Below are positions 20,500-31,600 of a DNA stretch of 64,000 nucleotides, one piece after another. Position 1 is the stretch's first letter, and every line of letters starts with the position of its first letter. The position numbers and the translations under genes are program-made. This DNA is from Gnetum montanum (Eukaryota; Streptophyta; Gnetopsida; Gnetales; Gnetaceae), in contig MNCI01017777.1 of the NCBI GenBank assembly GCA_015680685.1, positions 227,813 through 291,812 on the forward strand, in the 5' to 3' direction. Under the pieces are notes generated by a model. The model worked only from the letters and a program-made list of their open reading frames with translations. It was not told where the DNA came from and did no database searches.

Positions 20500-23204
20500 T
20501 GAAGTATTTCCTGGAGCTTCTCCTCTTATATCCAAGGATCTTGTGTCATCCATGCGAGTGTTTCGATGTTTGATGGAGTCGACACTTCCCATGGATAGGG
20601 TAGTTGTGGGAACATCTGATTAGCTTTGATGTACCACTCAGCAAACACCTGTCGTTCCTCTTCATAGGCTCTGGCTTTGTCTTTGTATTCATGAAAATCT
20701 ATTAGGCATTGAGCCAAGTTGGTTGCTACATCTTTCTACCCTTAGTAGCTTACTTTGACCATCTCGAGTTTAGAATTTGCAACATCCAATTTTTCAACTA
20801 GCTTCTTGCGTTCTACAAATTTTGCCTCATATTTGAGATGGGTGGAACCTACCTATTGTTTGAGCTCTGTTCTTGGGCACCCTACTATTAACATGGCAAG
20901 CTTGACATATCTGAAGTTTGCTAACTCTATGTATTCTGTCAAGTCTTGGATCTACAGGTCCCAGTTCTTAACTTCCGCTTGGTGGGCAAAGGCATAAGTG
21001 TCCAATATGGCCCTCGAATCAGTGTGCTGAGCACTGATATTGTTGATTTGAGCCTTGGCAATATGGATCTCCTTCTCCAGGATTTGTTTATACATCCCCA
21101 CCTGATCATGGAAATGCTCCTTTAGCTTCTCATGTTGTTTAGCCTCATTTTTCCATGCACTTATCTCGATTGTTGATTTCTGATGAATAGCATGTACCTC
21201 CTCCATTAAGAGGGTTTGATTCTCTCTAGCTAAACGACTTACATCTCAGTTGACTGAATAAATTATTCTCATAGCTAATGAAAGTGTTTATCGAGAACAT
21301 TCTTTTGTTTCTCCATAGAGGTCAACCGAAGGTTATCTGCAACCAATTGTTTATTCTCTTCTTGTAAGTCTTCAAGTGCCTTAAGGTGTGCATGGGTTTG
21401 TGCTTCTTCTATGGAGGCATCCCAAATAGCCTTCTCCTTTTCTCTCACCACCATCTTATTCTTTGTAGTTAGCTTTGTTAATTGCTCGGTTCTGAAATTT
21501 TCATGCTAGTCTGTGGGAAGAAATTGTAAAGGATCCCACTGTGCTGCTTGTAAGGATACAAGCTGCTCTTGTAATCTCTGCACTTCAGCTTCAGCATGTT
21601 CGACACTTACCTCAGATATGACCAGCTTCCCCTTGGTGGAAATGAGGCCTGATTGAATTGTTGTGACATCTTGAGGGATGTCAAACAAGGACGTGAGAAC
21701 TTTTCCTATTTGAAGAAATTTGTTAAGTGCACCCTCATGTTCCATAGGAGTCATTGAGGTTTCGACAAGAGTTTGAGCATCTCGTGCTCCTAAGAGATCT
21801 ATCGGTGGCACAATAGGTATGTTAAAGGACTCCTTGATGTGGTCAGTGACCACTTCAGCAGCTCCCATGGCATTCTGGTATTGCAAGACCACCACAGTGG
21901 CCCCTTCACCAGTCTCTGACTGCACCTGAAAAGATCCTGCATTTCTAGAGATTTCTTTTGACCATCTGCTTTCCCCTCCTCCTATCTAAATTGATAACTC
22001 ATCCCTCGTGTGATCTAATGAAACTGTAGGTTGATCGGCATCATCGATGATATGGAAGAGGTTTGCGTCATCACGACTTCCCCAACTGACCGTCTCAGCG
22101 ATGGCCCTAAGATGGCTCATCGACGGTTTGTAGTCTTGTGGCAGTGGTGGCTGATCCTAGCCTATGCTAGGCCCTACTTCTTGTTGTTGGCTAAGACCCA
22201 TCGCTAGAGGTTGACTGGGTCCTGCAAGTTGAGTTGTAGGTGGTTTAGTCATCTGTTCTTCTTCTTTAGGTCTTAGCTCTTCACTAGTGCTCTTCCTTGG
22301 AGCTGGCGCCTTTAGTAGTTCAACATAAGAAGCATTTTTTGGCTTTTAGGAGGACATCATTAGTGTATTCCCAAATACTAGCCTGTTGGCACAATTTTCT
22401 AATAAGGCAGGGAAAAGGTAGCGCCATCTTCCCTGACTTCTATTCTTCAAATCGCCTTAGGATCTCTGTCAAATATAGATGGGGAAGGTTAGCATTAACC
22501 TTTCCCATCAACACTGCACATCCTCTAGCTACATACATAGATATTCATTTTAAGCCTTTTGTGGGGAAGAGATGATAGGTTCTGATTTTGAAATAAATTC
22601 ACTCTTCCGTCATCAACTCACTAAAAGCTTTATCTCTACCATAAGCCTTCTCTAACCAATCCTTTTGCACATTGAGGTATGAACAGGTAGATAATTGAGC
22701 AACATGAGGCCTTGAATTTGGAAGGCTTAACACTTCTAAAATGGCCTATGCAAAGAAATCTACTGTCACACCACAAATATTGACCATGGTGCCTTGCTCC
22801 CTATTGTGCCAAAATTGGTACGTTTCACCTAAGTACTAGGCACCACTTTTAGAGAGGATAGGCCATAAGAGAGACCCTTTGAGGTAATCCCTAATAGCCT
22901 TAGGAGAAAAATTTGCAAAAGATTCAAAGTTAAGCTCCATAATCACCGTAGTGAATGTGGACTTCTCATGGATAGCCTGAACACACTTCAGGGGTAACAT
23001 GAGTTGTTGTCCCAGTTCAAGCGCAACAGTAACTCCTCCTTCTACCTACTCAAACCGTCAAGTAGGAGGTTCTTCTTGATGGATGTTGAATGATTGCACC
23101 TCCTATTCTGTATGTTGTCTGGCAGGACCTTGTCTTCTACCTCTCCGAGGTTGTTTCATTCCACCTTGAATAGGACCCTCCTGCTATGCACGTTTTGGGG
23201 TCAT
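20500..23204 (-). pseudogene. ORF3 of B: transposon-protein-like domain plus coiled coil
   Basis: Starts at 23204 with MTPKRA, one base after the acceptor GATTGTAG. The N-terminal third has TTVIMELNFESF, a QFWHNREQGTMV stretch, LSLPNSRPHVAQLSTCSY and LPFPCLIRKLCQQASIWEYT, the conserved core shared with A and C. From about 22250 it becomes Gln/Glu/Lys-rich with heptad-like spacing, including the open frames 21506-21925, 20952-21206 and 20526-20717 (for example AEAEVQRLQEQLVSL). Position corresponds to the env-like third ORF of Athila elements. About ten stops or frame changes. No signal peptide or membrane segment was recognised. Confidence 0.65.
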
Positions 23205-23205
23205 T

Positions 23206-23640
23206 CTACAATCACACAGATCATGCGTTAGTAAGGTTGCTTTGGAAATCAAGTTATACCTTACTACTTTCCTTAATTAAAGATCTTATGTTATAATGTG
23301 TGATTGTACCTGAAAGTTTGTAATGATAGGTCTTTGTAACTTAGGTGGTTCTCAGTTTATTCTCCTGGTGTACTTAAGGTCATTTGATATTTGGCACAAT
23401 TATTCTAAGTGTTAAGTTAATTACCCTAATTGATGTTCTTTGGGTGTTGATAAATTTCAAAAAAAGTTAGGCACTCTTCGGTAAGTGTCTCTCCCCCATG
23501 ACTAAACTAAACACTCTGGGTTCAAACAAGTTCAAACAGAAATAAATTCAAAGCACCAGTGTGTGAGATATGAGTGAAAAAGCAAGGGTCACATAATCGC
23601 AAGTCGTAGAGAAAAATTTCAACAACTCCCCCCCATAGAA
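23206..23640 (-). other. Putative ORF3 leader and intron of B
   Basis: Between the internal TATA box and the ORF3 ATG. The acceptor TGTGATTGTAG ends at 23206. A seven-G run at 23629-23635 parallels the G-run of A at 13934-13939. A polypurine-like TTTAGTCATGGGGGAGAG (minus) occurs near 23495-23512 and resembles the true tract of this family. Donor not assigned. Confidence 0.4.
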
Positions 23641-23676
23641 ATGGTAAAATGATGCTAAGTGTTGCGACGGGGGGTT

Positions 23677-23760
23677 CCTATTTATAGAAAAATAGGACGC
23701 GATATCGCGTACGGTACATCGTGTACGCGATATCACGTGGGATGCGATATCTCGTCCCTA
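23677..23760 (-). promoter_or_regulatory. Internal promoter-like block of B with own-U3 palindromes
   Basis: Plus-strand 23698-23756 holds GATATCGCGT, GTACGCGATATCACG and GATGCGATATC, the same CpG-rich palindromes as the U3 of B and D. On the minus strand they are followed by TCTATAAATAGGAA (23675-23688), nearly the LTR TATA box (TCTATAAATAAGAAG). It is not a solo LTR: no LTR ends or U5 accompany it. It lies about 400 bp after box 2 and upstream of the ORF3 intron. Confidence 0.65.
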
Positions 23761-24076
23761 CCAATGTGAGACACTTAGAAAATACCAAATTTTTAATGAT
23801 TTTTCTTGAAATTAATGTTAGAATTGAGGACATTGGCAAGTATTAAGATGTTCTAGTGTAATTTTATTGATGTGAGAGGTACTATTAATGATAATGATGT
23901 GAATTTTAACAATTAAAAATTTGGTGTTTACGAAGAAAAGGGAATGTAATGGTACATTGGAACAGAGAAATTATAGAGGGATAATAATAGGGAAAGAGAA
24001 TTGTCAAAAATTAAGCTGAGGGTAAGAAATTATGTGTTTAAGTTAGAGAATTAGTGAAGATTACAACAAAATTACA

Positions 24077-24100
24077 CAAGTGGATCCTCCCCAAAGCAGG
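24077..24100 (-). promoter_or_regulatory. Conserved box 2 (copy in B)
   Basis: Minus strand CCTGCTTTGGGGAGGATCCA, followed by CTTG. It is preceded by GGTTACACAAGGGCA, as in A. Confidence 0.6.
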
Positions 24101-24766
24101 TTTCAACCTATTATGCCCTTGTGTAACCATACTTAAAGTGTCTGTTGGCACTAGAAGGGTTAAATGTAATCCTCACTAACTCCACAAAACACACACATGT
24201 AAGTATCACTTGAATGAGATGAAAATTCTATGTTACATGGGTTATGAGCTACAATTACACGAACAATGAGATGGGATGAACTATAGAAAGAGATCGTAGA
24301 GATTGGGACATGAGGTAACTGACCCAAGGCACAATGAATCTTGGGTGTAAAGCATGATTAAGGTGTCATTAATCCATCGTTCCAAGATTAGGACCAAGTC
24401 CATCCTTCTAATTAGTGACATCACATTATTTCACCCCATGATGAACAACTATGAGAGTACCGTAACAACTAGGCGTACGATCACTTGGCATTTAGTACAA
24501 GGGAGGAGTGATTTTTGTTTTATGGAACTTCTCTTTTTCTTTTTTCTTCTTCTTTCTTTTTTTTTTCTTTCTACATTACTAAATCCAGAGAAGCCGCCAA
24601 CCTTTAGGCATGGGTGCATGTCTTTCCAGTGGGATCCCCAAGAATAGCGTTTGATTTTTGAGTGCCCTTTTGATTACTCTTACTCCCATTTTTCTTTAGA
24701 TCTACAAGGATCTTAGTACAACCATGTTGCATGAAAACTCCAACAGATGTCACCAAAGAGAATCCA

Positions 24767-24787
24767 CAAGTCCCCTTGATGTCACAC
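24767..24787 (-). promoter_or_regulatory. Conserved box 1 (copy in B)
   Basis: Minus strand contains GACATCAAGGGGACTTG, nearly identical to A (one base) despite strong divergence of the flanks. Confidence 0.6.
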
Positions 24788-25136
24788 CCTAATCATTCCC
24801 TCTTTGTCCATCCTTCTTCATTATAGGTACAATGAACACAAAATTAATTTTAAGTTTTAGAAATATCAAGAATATCACTGTACCCTCGAACAAAACCTCT
24901 TATTTGTAGAGTGGATGAGTGGGTGTAATGGTTTTACTATTCCAAATAATTGATTACTCATGACTTAATAACATAAAACAAATCTCAACCAACAATCCAC
25001 ATGAGTGTTTTATTTGTAGATGAGATTACTTACAAAATCGTAAAAATACAAACACACAAAAAGATAAAACAAAAATTTGAAAAATTAAAAATAGGAAAAC
25101 AAAAAGTTGTAAAATTAAAGAAAAGAAAATTATTTA

Positions 25137-27133
25137 TTAATCCTTCTTGTTACTAAAATGGGGGATATCCCCCATAACTAAATAGTTGAGTATGGCAAGG
25201 ATTAATAAATGGAAGATAAGGATCCTTGCACGTTGGAAGTATTGGAACCGGTCTATACTTATCCCCTCGGGGTTCACACACTTGATTGTAATAAGCATAG
25301 TGGGGCACTTTATGTGATGTAGTTCTTGGATAACGAGTTGACCCACTATGATGTTTGTGACCGTTAGATTATATGCAAGGATTGGGTTGATGTCTCCCAT
25401 GGTTGTGTTCATTGGCCCGTGTGGTTGTTGGAGTGTAAGTTGGTGGCCCTGCTGAAGTAACATGAGGCATTGGGTTTGAAGGTAAGGGTGCACCATAATG
25501 TGGGACTTGTGCTGAATTGGAAGATGCAGTGGCCTCTGAATTATGTTGTCCTTTCTTACGGTAATGTTTAAAGAAAGGGCGCTTTTGATTTTGAGGAGGC
25601 TTCTCACTACTGTTAGTAGTAGTAGCACAAGTAGCATTTTTGGATTGTTGCTATGGCACAAACATCTTAGGAACAGTTGGTGGCACTATGGAAGGAGAGA
25701 AAGGATAAGAATGTTGAAAGTTAGGAGGAATATAAGGTGCATAAGGTGGTGGTTGTGTTGGAGGTATGGGCTGATAGTATTGTGGAGAATGGTATTGTGG
25801 TGAGATAGAGTATGGTGGCTCATATGGAGAAATAGGATGTTGGACATGATAAGCGTTTGAATTCAGAAAATACGAAGGGTGCCTCCAATCTAAGGATGGT
25901 CTCCCCCACCACTGGGATTGTTGCCACTGTGATCGAACATAGTATCTCTGTATGAACACTGGATGTAATGTGTTTCCCCAATACTCTTGTATATGTAACA
26001 ATATTGGGCATTGGCCCTTGGGGTGATCATACAGGCATATCTTGCATTCATATGTGGGATTGGTAGTTGAGCACTTATTTCCTTTAGTCTTTTTCTCTAA
26101 ATGTCTACTATTTCATCCTACTTCCAAGGTTGTCAAAACTCTATCTCCAATGTTGTTGATATATTCTCCACACTTTTGATACATCCATTCCAACATCTTA
26201 TTGATCTTTTCCTTGACTTTTTCTAACGATTGTTGTATTGGCAAAGATGATGTTTCCACCTTGAGATTTGTTGATTTCTCCTTGTTATGATCATGGACCT
26301 TTGTTAAGTTGAGCTTTTGGTCACATTTATGTTTTTCAACACTCTCCCATCTAGCTAATTCTCCTTCTTCTTTTGCTACCCACTTAATAAGCTCTTGGAT
26401 TTGATGGGTTCATAGATTATATAGTTGACCTCGGGGATATGTTCCTAAGGTCTCTCTTGTTTCATTATGTAGCCCATCAATAATATGATACATTAGCCTT
26501 TCCTCGGAAAACCCATGGCCTGGACAATTGTTTAACAGTGCATAATATTTTTCTAAGGCCATGTACAAGGGTTCATGTTGTGCATGTTTCCATCCTTGGA
26601 TTTGTTTCCTCAAGGCTGACACTCTTGCATAGGTTTGATATTTTTCGTTAAATACTTCTACCATTGTCGATTAGCATCGTATCAAATTTGGTTTTAGCGA
26701 TCTATACCATACTGTTTCTTAGTCAACGAGTGTCATTGGAAAGAGCTTAAGTTTTTGCCACCCGTTATCAATGTTGTTCCATGTGCAAGCATCGTAGAAG
26801 GCTAGTAAATGTTGATGCGGATCTAAGTTGTAGCCTCCTGAAAATTTAGGAAAGTTGTTTAAAATGAGCTTGGGTAGTTGGCTCTCTTTACGATGCCTAC
26901 GTGAGATTCGAATAGCCTCTTGTATTTGCGTTAGGCTTGTAGTGCAATGGGGGTTCATCTTCATTGGTTAAGTTGTGTCTTCATGTGTTAGGATGATGTT
27001 TTTTTTGTTCATTCTTATAAGAAACTCCCACTCCAGGTTGAATAATCCAATCTTCATCGTCATATAGTTCATTGGTTCTCCAATGAACTTCCTCACTAAG
27101 TGTAGCATTATTATTCTCTTATAGGAGAGACAT
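25137..27133 (-). pseudogene. gag of element B
   Basis: The ATG at 27133 starts MSLL, then a stop, ENNNATLSEEV. Domains in order: an N-terminal linker; a Retrotrans_gag-type region with LNNFPKFSGGYNLDPHQHL, VWYRSLKPN, FNEKYQTYARVSALRKQIQG, CPGHGFSEERLMYHIIDGL; then a Lys/Glu-rich stretch; a single zinc knuckle CKICLYDHPKGQC (26015-26055) with all ligands present; and a Pro/Tyr/Gln-rich tail (25651-26001). The reading changes frame at least three times. It is the best-preserved gag of the set. Confidence 0.8.
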
Positions 27134-27258
27134 TGTTGTGAAAATGTGTGTGAATTTAGGTGTGACTTTTTATAAGTATTTCTTCTTTCTAAGAGATATA
27201 TCGTTAAGTTCCTTATAGTGACCTTGTATGATATAACTAATCTAGATAACTAGCACCG

Positions 27259-27276
27259 TCCCTAGCAACAGCACCA
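27259..27276 (-). other. Primer-binding site of B, tRNA-Asp type
   Basis: On the minus strand TGGTGCTGTTGCTAGGGA, one base after the LTR end. Four of 18 positions differ from the plant tRNA-Asp complement, all transitions. Confidence 0.82.
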
Positions 27277-27277
27277 A

Positions 27278-28256
27278 TGATGAGCCATAGAGATACCCCT
27301 ATTCTCAACCATACAAATACGAGCATTCTCATGCATGATCTAGTTGAACTCCGCAGACGGACTAGTTGTGGCACCTAGATTGTTAACCTTAGGTCATAGT
27401 TCACTATCTTTCCACCTGGACTAGTATTTATATTTTTCACGTATGGTTTAGCCTAGAGTGAGGTGTATGATATGTTCCTAATATAACACTACTCCTGAAG
27501 GTAGTGGAAAATAATATTAACTAAGCTAAGCTAGGAGGAAAGGATAAGAGAATCTAAACTAACCTAAGTGCGATGAGAAGCTGATTCCTTGATTAACCGT
27601 ACACATCTTGGACCTTGTGCATGACTACCAATGGGATTACCAAATGTAGATCCTAGGTACACCACTAGGATTACCAAGCATAGATCCTAAGTATGCCACT
27701 AGGATTACCAAGCACAGATCCTAGGTATGCCACTGGGATACCAAGTAGTCACACTTAAATGCTTGTAATCAAGTTGTACTCGTTCCGTGTTCTAGGAGTT
27801 TAAGGGTGAGAAGAAAAACAATAAATAACATTAAATAAATAAACAAATAAGTAAATGACAAAGTGAATGCTGCAATGATGAAGTAATCTTGATCTTTATT
27901 TCTGATCATGTGTGTGTCCAAGTACGTCACACTCGAATAAAGAATGCTATACAATTACATTCACCACACTGTAGGCAGATACTAGAAAAATAAACAATTA
28001 CATTCACCACATTATAGGCAGACACTGGAAAAATAATCTAACTATGGAGGGATCAAACTGCTAGAGTTTCACTATAATCTAACTCCTATTTGTCAAACAA
28101 GGAAGAGCCACTTCTTATTTATAGACATTGTAGCAAACTGCAATATCGCGTATGCAATATCGTAGGGAAGATGCAATATCGCGGGGGATGCGATATCGTG
28201 ATAGACGTGATATCGCATATGTGATATCGCGGCCCATGCGATATCGTGGCCCATCA
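27278..28256 (-). repeat. 5' LTR of B
   Basis: Pairs with 19345-20245. U3 has CGATATCG palindromes (28139-28250), TATA box TCTATAAATAAGAAG at 28112-28126. It contains a private tandem duplication of about 43 bp at 27950-28036 that the other LTR lacks, so that change came after integration. Confidence 0.87.
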
Positions 28257-28261
28257 AGCAT

Positions 28262-28351
28262 GTAGGCACTTAGTCTGCAAAGTTCAACTAGATTGTGCAT
28301 GGTACACTCATATTCATATGGTTGAGTGTAGGGGTCTCTCACCACTCATCA
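28262..28351 (+). repeat. 3' LTR of D, last part
   Basis: The missing U5 end of the D LTR: GCACTTAGTCTGCAAAGTTC through ATTCATATGGTTGAGTG to ACTCATCA. It continues the sequence that stops at 19344. Confidence 0.82.
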
Positions 28352-29058
28352 CATAGGTAGTTAAAAAGTAATAAAATTCTATTAGTTTGTTTCTAGTGCA
28401 TGCATGAACTGTGATGTTAAGTGATTATACAACATCATTATTTGAATGTGATATACTTGGACATGGTACATGCTCGACAATAAAGATTGAGATTACTTTT
28501 ATCATTGCAGCATCCACTTAGCTTTGTTATTGTTAATTACTTAAATGGTTACTATTTTTCCTAGTTAATATTTATCATTTATTGCTCTTTATTACTTCTA
28601 TCATCAAGTAGAAGGAGTATGACTAATTGTGATTCCTTAAGCATATTTACTTGGTAACCTAGTAGTGTTACCATTTGGTATGCCTAGTAATGGTATGCTT
28701 GGTAATCCTAGTAGTAGTTACAAGTCCAAGGCATGTATAGAACGTTAGGAATGGATACTCATCAAACGTAGGCTAGTTTAGATTTTATTTTTCATTTTTA
28801 ATTAAATAAAATAATTAATTTCTCTATTATCATTAGGATTAACATAAGGCTACAATAACATCAATTATCATATGCTACACTTTGAACTAAATCATATGTG
28901 ACAAAGCTACCACTAGTCCAAGTGGGAAGACAACAAACTCCAATCAAGACATAATGATCTAGATGCCACAACTAGTTCCAATCTTAAAATTCAATTGAAT
29001 TGTGCATGAATGCTTATGATTTGTATGGTTTGGCATAAGGGGTACCTACCACTCATCA
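28352..29058 (+). repeat. 3' LTR of A, last part
   Basis: Follows 8948-9650 of the 5' LTR base for base with scattered changes and ends ACTCATCA at 29058. The first five bases are the D target duplication. Confidence 0.85.
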
Positions 29059-29063
29059 AATAT

Positions 29064-30800
29064 GAAAAAAGTAATCTCAACCTATGTTAATATGTGAAAT
29101 AGAAAGGTTGATATAATTTATATAGGCCCTAGTATGCTACATTCTGAAGTATGAATAACTGCAAAGATCAACTAGTTTAAAATCCTGAAGATGAAGATGA
29201 AGTAGTAGATGACATTATGTTACTTCTCTAATTAATTATGTTTTTCTTATTCTTATTTTCTATCATTATATGTATTCATTATATCTCATGTTAAGTGTAT
29301 TATGGTTAAGACCCTTGTGAGGACAATAGACATACAAGTCGTTCATAAGTTATCCATTACCATAGTTGTGAACTTGGAGGGCCATGACATGAGTGAAAAA
29401 GAGACTAAAATAAAGAGAGCCATGATATTTGTTGACAAGACACGGTTAGATATTGATTATATTTCATTTAAAGAGTAACAACATGAATCTAGTCATGCAT
29501 CATTGTGCTATGTAGAATAAGTTCCTAGAATATGAAATAATGGTTGACTTCCTTAACTTAGCTACTATGAAAGATATTCTAGGTGAATATATTTATAATA
29601 TCCCTATAAAAGAACTTGACTGAGTGCAATAACAAGCATATATAATTAAAGGTCATGGAGAAGGATGTAGTAGATCTATAGTAGTTTACTCAACAATCAA
29701 TCATCATCTTTCCTGATAACAAGATATTTCTTTCTCTAAGGTATCATATTATCATACAATTGCATGTCATATTTATGATAGAAGAGAACCTGACTAAAGC
29801 TCAAGCCACCCACAGTGATACTTTGACATAAGTGGATAGGTTGAAGAAACAAACTAAAGATATCAAAATCCAAGGACCATCATATATCTCCATCAAGGAA
29901 CAATCTAAAGAATATAAAATGAGAAGTACTAAACTACTAAAGAACGGAAAGCTAGGAATGGGCTTTTCTTGCTCAAAAGTTCTAAGGATATCATACTTAC
30001 AACCATTGATGTAATGTGGTTACAACTATTGAAGAAGCATATGAAAGAGTTATAGGGAATGATGGCCTTAATAATTATTGAGTATGATAAGTTTCTATTT
30101 GTAAAAATTATGCTGCACAAATTCTTACAACTTCAAAGTGGAAATTTGATATTGAAGTTTATGTAAAGAATAAATTTTAGAAGAAAGAGAAGGAAGTTCT
30201 AAAAATTCTAAATGCTAAAAGTAAGAAACATTAACAACTTCAACAAACATAATCATTAGTTGATACTTTATAGATTGTTGATTAAGTAATATAAATATTA
30301 TTGTTTTCAACAATTTAGTCATTCTAGATCCTCCTTTAAGCATGAATAAGTATGTACTTGGGTGGGTAACCACAACTAAACTTAAATTCAATGTTCCTTC
30401 TTTCTCTTTCTATACTACCTCTTCTTTCTCTTCCTCATCCATCATGGTTATGGTACTTCAGATATCCAAGCTCCCTTCCTCTTAAACCATAGAGATGATT
30501 GATATTAATGGTAGTCATAAACTTTAGGAATTTAACAATGTAATAATTTTTGAGATTGTGAAATGAATTTTATGTGGTTTTTAGCAAGTTATGTTTTATA
30601 ATGGTTTATGATGTTCTCAAACTTTCTTAGGACTTTATTCTAAGTAAGGTGTACTTAATATTTCTTGACTTATTTGTATATCTAATGAAACTATCCCGAA
30701 TAAATATTTTTTATTAAGTTTAATATAATCAAGAAAAAGAAATTAAGAAAGTATTAAAATCATCAATATTAGTTTTGAAATAAACATTAATAGGTTTACT
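29064..30800 (+). other. Unassigned repeat-like sequence
   Basis: AT-rich, with short plus-strand Lys/Glu-rich readings around 29300-29470 and 29832-30014 and many stops. Because a related LTR (E) starts near 30811, this could be the tail of a third-ORF coiled-coil region, but I could not match it to A, B or C. Confidence 0.3.
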
Positions 30801-30810
30801 CATTTAGAAA

Positions 30811-31600
30811 AAGATATAGTTATAAGTTGAGAAGCCGTCAATAAGATAGGTTGCATCGATGCATGCCAATTGATGTAGCCCCATCAATGTATCCCCTTTA
30901 ATGCATGCTAGAACATGTTGACATAAGTACATTGATGCTAATGCAGTCATTGCCTATATAAATTCACAAAAGCATCATATTTATGACACCTTTCAGTCAT
31001 AGCTTTAGCTAAATTCTTGTAGTTTTTTTCGTACAAGATTTAGAATATTTCTCTCTGACTACTTGCAACATTGATTTATGAGCTTTTAGGCATTTTATCT
31101 AGGTGCATATGTACTTGGACACATTTTCATGGATGAAAATAAAATTGAGATTTCCTATATTCATTGTAGCACTTTAACTAGCATAATTCTACTATTCAAC
31201 ATTAACTTTATACACAATTTACTTTTGTGTTATTAATTAATTAATGTTATTGTTCATAAGCATGTGAGTATAGCCACTTTGAGCATAACATATTAATACT
31301 TAGTAATCCCAATAGTGAATGGTTGATGCACCTAGTAAGATTATTAGTCAATTAATTAATTAATTCAATTATTAAATGTTCATTCAATCATCTACCAAAT
31401 AATATTAAAATAAGAAAATATAAAAATAAATATCTTATGCCTCAACCATACTTAACCATATATACCAATAAACACAAGTGTGGATTAGGAAGACAATGAC
31501 TTATAACTACAAAGTTCACTATTTAGAAATATTAGTAACTTAGGTAATATTGAAACCTTCCAAGTGCTCTAACATTCAAGTCATTGACCCAATTCACCTC
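30811..31600 (+). repeat. Orphan Athila-like LTR (E)
   Basis: A polypurine-like AGAAAAAGATA precedes a start near 30811. U3 has CATCGATGCATGCC and TGATGTAGCCCCATCAATG, a fourth palindromic motif, then TATA box GCCTATATAAATTC (30951-30964). U5 has ACTTAGTAATCCCAATAGTG and CTCAACCATACTTAACC, blocks shared with the LTRs of A and D. The 3' end is lost near 31600. No partner LTR was found in the window. Confidence 0.55.

Larger units (their letters stand above)
19345..28256 (-). mobile_element. Athila-like LTR retrotransposon B (pol-less)
   Basis: Minus-oriented, with LTRs at 27278-28256 (5') and 19345-20245 (3'). Flanks are GGCAT (19340-19344) and AGCAT (28257-28261), a 4-of-5 target duplication inside the 3' LTR of D. 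Order on the minus strand: LTR, tRNA-Asp type primer site, gag with zinc knuckle, non-coding leader with internal promoter, ORF3 with coiled coil, polypurine tract, LTR. No protease, RT, RNase H or integrase was found. B is the innermost of three nested elements. Confidence 0.88.
15697..28351 (+). mobile_element. LTR retrotransposon D, internally deleted, split by B
   Basis: Inserted in the 3' LTR of A. Flanks are CATAA (15692-15696) and CATAG (28352-28356), a 4-of-5 match to a 5-bp duplication. It keeps the first 0.3 kb of the 5' LTR, a protease fragment, the post-pol non-coding block, a polypurine tract (18577-18585) and a 3' LTR (18586-19344 plus 28262-28351). Between 5' LTR and protease, and between protease and the post-pol block, sequence is missing, including all of RT to integrase. 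Its LTR is the same family as B. Confidence 0.82.
8760..29058 (+). mobile_element. Athila-like LTR retrotransposon A (pol-less), split by D and B
   Basis: Flanked by a perfect 5-bp duplication AATAT (8755-8759 and 29059-29063). The 5' LTR is 8760-9650. The 3' LTR starts at 15508, is interrupted after 15696 by element D, and resumes at 28352-29058. By the boundaries I picked, both LTRs are about 0.89 kb. The interior holds a tRNA-Asp type primer site, gag, a long non-coding region, a third ORF and a polypurine tract. I found no protease, RT, RNase H or integrase motif between gag and ORF3. The 5' LTR begins TACTAAG where the 3' copy begins TGATAAG, so the terminal TG has decayed. Confidence 0.88.

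Noticed and set aside
23640-23760. GATATC block in B as a nested solo LTR
   Set aside because: There is no U5, no LTR terminal bases and no target duplication, and A and C have an equivalent block at the same place, so it is part of the element.
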